A stretch of DNA of 64,000 nucleotides from Dehalococcoidia bacterium (GTDB taxonomy: Bacteria > Chloroflexota > Dehalococcoidia > SpSt-223): assembly GCA_025054935.1 (NCBI GenBank), contig JANWZD010000014.1, positions 1 to 64,000 of the forward strand. Reading direction: 5' to 3'. Within the stretch, counting starts at the first letter, position 1, and every line of letters begins with the position of its first letter. Made by a program: the position numbers and the translations under genes. Shown here piece by piece: positions 60,611-64,000 of the stretch. Below the pieces are notes generated by a model. It was not told where the DNA came from. It was given only the letters and a program-made list of their open reading frames with translations, and searched no databases.

Positions 60611-61049
60611 CTTCCCTCGGCCGTTCCACGGCTGACGCGGACCGCCGCGAGAAAGGCGGCTGCCTTTCGGCCGTCCGCCCGAACCGTGCGACGGCGCAGG
60701 GTCGGCACGAACCCGACGCCTCTCATCGGCGGCGCCCCCGCCGACGCGGCTCCCGGCGCTCCGGTCTCCCTCGGCGGGGCGCGCCCCTCGCTCCATCGCC
60801 TTGCCGAGCCTCCTGCTCGGCTGGACATTTGTCGTCGGCATCGGCTGCTGAGCTTGCTCGTGGGAAGGGAATAGGCATCCACTCGGGAAACGGCCGCCGC
60901 AATCGGCGGGCCGGACAGCCGGTGCCCGCGTGAAGCTGGCTTCGGCAGCCTCGATATCCTGCGCGCGCCCGCCGCGCTGTGGCGCTGGCATGCGCGAAGC
61001 GGCCGGGACGATCGGCTACACTCCGACGATACTATCCCGGAGCGACGCC
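60611..61049. other. Gene-poor stretch with methyltransferase promoter, 439 bp
   Basis: Short frames on both strands here are Arg/Ala/Gly-rich and unlike proteins. TACTAT at 61030-61035 is a plausible -10 for the methyltransferase gene, 14 nt before GTG 61050; no clear -35 was found. Confidence 0.5.
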
Positions 61050-61850
61050 GTGCCGGGCCCTGCTAGCGGTGAGCAGTATCTGCGCGATTTCCTGCGGATC
61101 GCGCCGCTCTCCCACGCCATGTTCCGCGCAGTGGAGGCGCTCGCGTTTCGCCAAGTCGAGCTAGAGCACCCGGTGCTTGACCTCGGCTGCGGCTTTGGCG
61201 AGTTCGCGGGCGTCGTCTTCGATCAACTGGAGATGGGGATCGACATCAATGAAGCGGATCTTGATCTCGGCCGGCGCAGCAACAAGTATCAGCGGATGCT
61301 CTGGTCAGATGCCCGCCGGATGCCGTTTCAATCCGGGAGCTTCGCCACGGTGGTGTCGGTTAGCGTCCTCGAGCACATCCAGAATGTGCCGCGCGCGCTT
61401 GCGGAGGCAGCCCGCGTTCTCCGGCCGGGCGGGCTTCTTGTGGTCACCGTGCCGACAGAGGCGATGTACCGCCATCTCTTTTTCCCCCGGCTCTTCCGCG
61501 CGCTGGGGCTGCCTCAGCTTGCCCGGTGGTATCTTCGCGGCCACCGGCTGGTCTTCAAGCACGTGACAATTCGGCCGGCGGACTGGTGGAAAGAGCAGCT
61601 GAGTCTGGCGGGGTTCGTCATCGAGCGCTGCGAGGGGACCATCTCGCCGCGCGTCATGCAATTGCATGACCTCTTTCTGCTGACAGCGTTTCCGTCGCAG
61701 CTGGCCAAATGGGTCACGGGCCGCCGGCTGCTGATGACGACCGGGCTGCGCGCCCGGCTCTTGCCCCTAGTGTTTGGTCGGTTGATCCGGCTCGACCGCG
61801 CCTCTGCGATCAATCTGTTCATTGTCGCGCGCAAGCGGCGGGAAGGATGA
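61050..61850 (+). CDS. SAM-dependent methyltransferase
   Basis: A 266-aa class I methyltransferase. GTG 61050 follows GGAG at 7-nt spacing and a TACTAT box; ATG 60990 would add a leader without conservation. Motif I is PVLDLGCGFGEFAGVVFD, then MGIDINEADLDLGRRSN, the post-I region ARRMPFQSGSFATVVSVSVL with EHIQNVPRALAEAARVLRPG. A basic, amphipathic C-terminal third (LRARLLPLVFGRLIRLDRAS) could touch membranes. The substrate may be a lipid or glycan; unknown. The stop overlaps the aroQ start codon region (ATGA). Confidence 0.88.
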   Translation: MPGPASGEQYLRDFLRIAPLSHAMFRAVEALAFRQVELEHPVLDLGCGFGEFAGVVFDQLEMGIDINEADLDLGRRSNKYQRMLWSDARRMPFQSGSFATVVSVSVLEHIQNVPRALAEAARVLRPGGLLVVTVPTEAMYRHLFFPRLFRALGLPQLARWYLRGHRLVFKHVTIRPADWWKEQLSLAGFVIERCEGTISPRVMQLHDLFLLTAFPSQLAKWVTGRRLLMTTGLRARLLPLVFGRLIRLDRASAINLFIVARKRREG

Positions 61851-62317
61851 TGGAAATCTGGGTATTGAATGGGCCAAACCTGAACCTGCTCGGCATCCGC
61901 GAGCCGGAGATCTATGGCCGGCTGACCCTCGCCGACCTGAACGCTCGGCTCGCCGCGACGGCGCGCGAACTGGGCGCGACGCTCGAGTTCTTCCAGAGCA
62001 ACCACGAAGGAGCGCTGATCGATCGCCTCCAAGCCGGTCACGGCCGCGGTCTTGCCGGCGCGATCTTCAACCCGGGCGGGCTGACTCACACCAGCATCGC
62101 CCTTCATGATGCCATCAAGGCGGTCGACTACCCGGTCATCGAAGTGCACCTCTCGAACCTGGCGCGCCGCGAGCCCTGGCGGGCCCACTCCTACATTGCA
62201 GCGGCCGCTGTCGGCACAATCGCAGGGCTGGGCTGGCGCGGCTACGAATTGGCGCTCCGCTACCTTGTCGCCCGCGCTGTCGAACAGCAGGCTGCTTCGT
62301 CCGGGGGACCCGATTGA
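61850..62317 (+). CDS. aroQ: 3-dehydroquinate dehydratase, type II
   Basis: A 155-aa shikimate-pathway enzyme. VLNGPNLNLLGIREPEIYG holds the catalytic Tyr/Arg loop; LEFFQSNHEGALIDRLQAG, GAIFNPGGLTHTSIALHDAI and VIEVHLSNLARREPWR complete the active site. ATG 61850 fits relatives (MEIWVLNG); ATG 61847 immediately before it would overlap GGAAGG. With pheA it represents aromatic amino-acid synthesis in this window. Confidence 0.96.
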   Translation: MEIWVLNGPNLNLLGIREPEIYGRLTLADLNARLAATARELGATLEFFQSNHEGALIDRLQAGHGRGLAGAIFNPGGLTHTSIALHDAIKAVDYPVIEVHLSNLARREPWRAHSYIAAAAVGTIAGLGWRGYELALRYLVARAVEQQAASSGGPD

Positions 62318-62525
62318 CGGGCGGTCAGCCGCCGTCTGGCGAGAAGGGCTCGACGTCCGGCGCCTCCTTCCGAGAGTCCGACCCTTGGATGAACGTGACG
62401 AGGGGCATGAAGTAGCCAGCTCCAGGCCATTCGTTCCCCTCCCTGGCGGCATCACCGTCGACGCACCCCGACCGCGAACAACGACGGCCACCACACGTCG
62501 GCGCCCCCGTTGCTGAGCAGCGTGC

Positions 62526-62531
62526 TACGAT
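62526..62531 (+). promoter_or_regulatory. Extended -10 before the GHHTG hydrolase gene
   Basis: TGC-TACGAT (62523-62531) lies 32 nt before ATG 62564, with GGAG in between. The TGC-TAC-type element recurs at 32309-32317 and 39085-39093. Confidence 0.48.
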
Positions 62532-62563
62532 TGCGTTCCCAGCTTTGATGTTTGGAGACTCAG

Positions 62564-63376
62564 ATGAGCAGCGCGCCGTTCCGCAAAGGCTACGTCGACA
62601 CCTCGTACGGCCAAATCCACTACCGAGAGGCAGGGACAGGTCGGCCGCTCGTCCTGCTCCACCAGACGCCCAGTTCGTCGGCGATGTGGGAGCCAGTCAT
62701 CCCCCTCTTTGCCCAAGAAGGCTACCGCTGTGTCGCCTTTGACATGCTCGGCTTCGGCAACTCGGCGATGCCGGCGACCAAGCCCTCCGGACGCGACTAC
62801 GCCCAAGCGATGGTCGAAGCGGCGCGTGGGCTGGGCATCGAGCGCGCCGATATCGTCGGCCACCACACCGGCGTCACAATTGCGCTGATCCAAGCCGACC
62901 TCTTCCCGGAGACCGTCCGCAAGCTCGTGCTCTGGGGAATTCCCTTGCTCCCCGAAGCGAGCATGGAGCGGCTCCGGAATGAAGGCCCTTCCACCTACAG
63001 CGAGGATGGCTCGGAGCTCGTCCGGTTCTGGGTCAATCGGCGGCGGATGAGCCGCCCCGGCGCAACGATCGAGATGTCGATCCGCTGGATGATCGAGCGG
63101 CTGCAAATGGGGCTGAACACGCATTGGGCCCACAACGTTGTCGGCGAAACCGATCACGCGGCGCTGCTTGGACGGCTGAAGCATCCGATCCTGCTGATGT
63201 GCGGCCAGCTCGATAAGTCGACCTGGCAAGCAACGCTCGATGCTAAGGCCCTGTTTCCGCATTTACCGTTTGTCGCGATCGAGAACGCCAGCCTCGATGT
63301 CGCCGACGAGTTTCCCGAGGCGTTTGTCCGCGCTGTTAACGGGTTCTTGTGCGAAGAGCTGCCCGACTGGGCATAG
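62564..63376 (+). CDS. Alpha/beta-hydrolase fold protein with GHHTG elbow
   Basis: A 270-aa protein. ATG 62564 follows GGAG at 5 nt. IHYREAGTGRPLVLLHQTP, VAFDMLGFGNSAMPATKP and HPILLMCGQLDKSTWQA mark the fold. The elbow reads ADIVGHHTGVTIALIQADL, placing His where the nucleophilic Ser/Asp/Cys is expected. It is related in sequence to the 35168 protein, whose elbow is GFLTG. Such proteins may use another mechanism (for example proton-shuttling as in cofactor-free lyases or dioxygenases with altered triads) or be non-enzymatic; I infer this from the missing nucleophile only. Confidence 0.85.
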   Translation: MSSAPFRKGYVDTSYGQIHYREAGTGRPLVLLHQTPSSSAMWEPVIPLFAQEGYRCVAFDMLGFGNSAMPATKPSGRDYAQAMVEAARGLGIERADIVGHHTGVTIALIQADLFPETVRKLVLWGIPLLPEASMERLRNEGPSTYSEDGSELVRFWVNRRRMSRPGATIEMSIRWMIERLQMGLNTHWAHNVVGETDHAALLGRLKHPILLMCGQLDKSTWQATLDAKALFPHLPFVAIENASLDVADEFPEAFVRAVNGFLCEELPDWA

Positions 63377-64000
63377 CCGGCCCTCCTGAAGACGCGCTCG
63401 CCGGGCCGCTCTGCCCCGCCTGCTGGCGCGAGCGCGCGGCGAGCAGCACCGCCTCTTGACGGCGTCGTTGCGGGCCTCCCGAGCGGGTATTCCTTCCGCT
63501 CCCCGGGCGCTCCTTCTCGGCCAGAGCGAGCGGGCATTTTGGGGTGAGGAAAGGGCGCGCGATCCTCGCGATGACCCTATCTCTGAATGTTTCTGCCATA
63601 AGCGCCCCCAGTGCATCAGCCGACGCCCGAGGACATCATTGCGAACGAAGTTTCTTCTCCGGTGGACTGAGCGCAGCGGCACGATCCAGCAGCGCCGGCA
63701 GGAGCTCCAGCGCTCGCCGACGCTTGCCCACTCCCTGAACCGAACCGCTCCGGGCAGCGCCGTTGCAGAACGCTGACGCGACCACAACCCCGCCTCACCT
63801 CCCGCCCTCCGCGCCCTGTCCTCCCGACAACACTGTTGCGCGGCAGCCGCAGCAACCCGCTCTGTTCAAGACCGGCGCTCTCAAGAACGCCTGCGCCGCC
63901 ACATTTGGGAGCACCCGCAGGCAGCACGGCTTGCGATAACCATGACGGCACAAACCCGTATCTTCCGCAGGACGATGCAGCGCGCTAGGATGCCGGCAAC
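63377..64000. other. Terminal stretch without recognised gene, 624 bp
   Basis: Frames on both strands encode Arg/Ser/Ala-rich low-complexity peptides. No promoter, repeat family or RNA gene is recognised. The end of the window may truncate a gene, but nothing reaching position 64000 looks like protein-coding sequence. Confidence 0.5.

Noticed and set aside
60607-60882. Frame of 91 codons on the minus strand
   Set aside because: Arg-rich, no ribosome site and no domain; probably non-coding.
1-64000. CRISPR arrays, IS elements, integrases, selenocysteine tRNA
   Set aside because: No regularly spaced repeats, transposase or integrase motifs, or tRNA with TCA anticodon were seen anywhere in the window.

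Overview
The window is high-GC bacterial chromosome with dense genes, frequent ATGA/GTGA stop-start overlaps, and no phage, transposase or CRISPR array that I can see. The gene content suggests a member of the Chloroflexota, possibly Thermomicrobia/Sphaerobacter-like. Evidence for this includes secreted proteins with a Pro/Thr-rich linker, the 'QYFE...GxPIT' extracellular repeat, a class F-type sortase, a DUF2207 protein, MhqA-type VOC dioxygenase and serine-less 'GHHTG' alpha/beta hydrolases. The phylum is inferred from family resemblance only; no marker RNA is present apart from one tRNA.

Layout. 0-10 kb: secreted glycosidase, degenerate NarL-type regulator, PLP aminotransferase, and a surface-polysaccharide group (flippase and two GT4 glycosyltransferases) separated by long gene-free stretches. 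10-24 kb: F420-type luciferase-like oxidoreductase, hybrid histidine kinase, FtsK-like membrane ATPase, a dimeric alpha/beta-barrel protein under a palindromic operator, aldo/keto reductase, and an addB-addA-like recombination nuclease/helicase pair. 24-30 kb: hisH-hisA-hisF-orf-hisIE operon, sortase and CPBP protease, and a small highly translated protein with an intercistronic terminator. 30-41 kb: DUF2207 protein, zinc-ribbon membrane protein, a DsbA/FrnE-family gene whose first active-site Cys codon is UGA, radA, ispD-ispF with a truncated YacL-like membrane protein, DedA, two hydrolases and a Doc-like protein. 41-50 kb: tRNA-Met, membrane-anchored trypsin-like protease, HddA-like sugar kinase coupled to an MFS exporter, GNAT, MoaB, and a LysM/M23 peptidase. 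50-64 kb: pheA, galU, AI-2E permease, DUF4129 protein, a second hybrid kinase, rlmN, MhqA-like dioxygenase, flavin reductase, YceI lipoprotein, methyltransferase, aroQ and a hydrolase.

The most notable observation is the candidate selenoprotein at 32960-33589. The reading frame is continuous across an in-frame TGA that replaces the first Cys of a CPWC motif, and a 7-bp hairpin with a GGUCU apical loop lies 24 nt downstream, which is the geometry of a bacterial SECIS. Ordinary gene callers would see only the part after the TGA. A second theme is unusual initiation: three genes have no ATG/GTG/TTG where the protein must begin but carry a well-placed CTG, and several genes have a -10 box six bases before the start codon, implying leaderless mRNAs.
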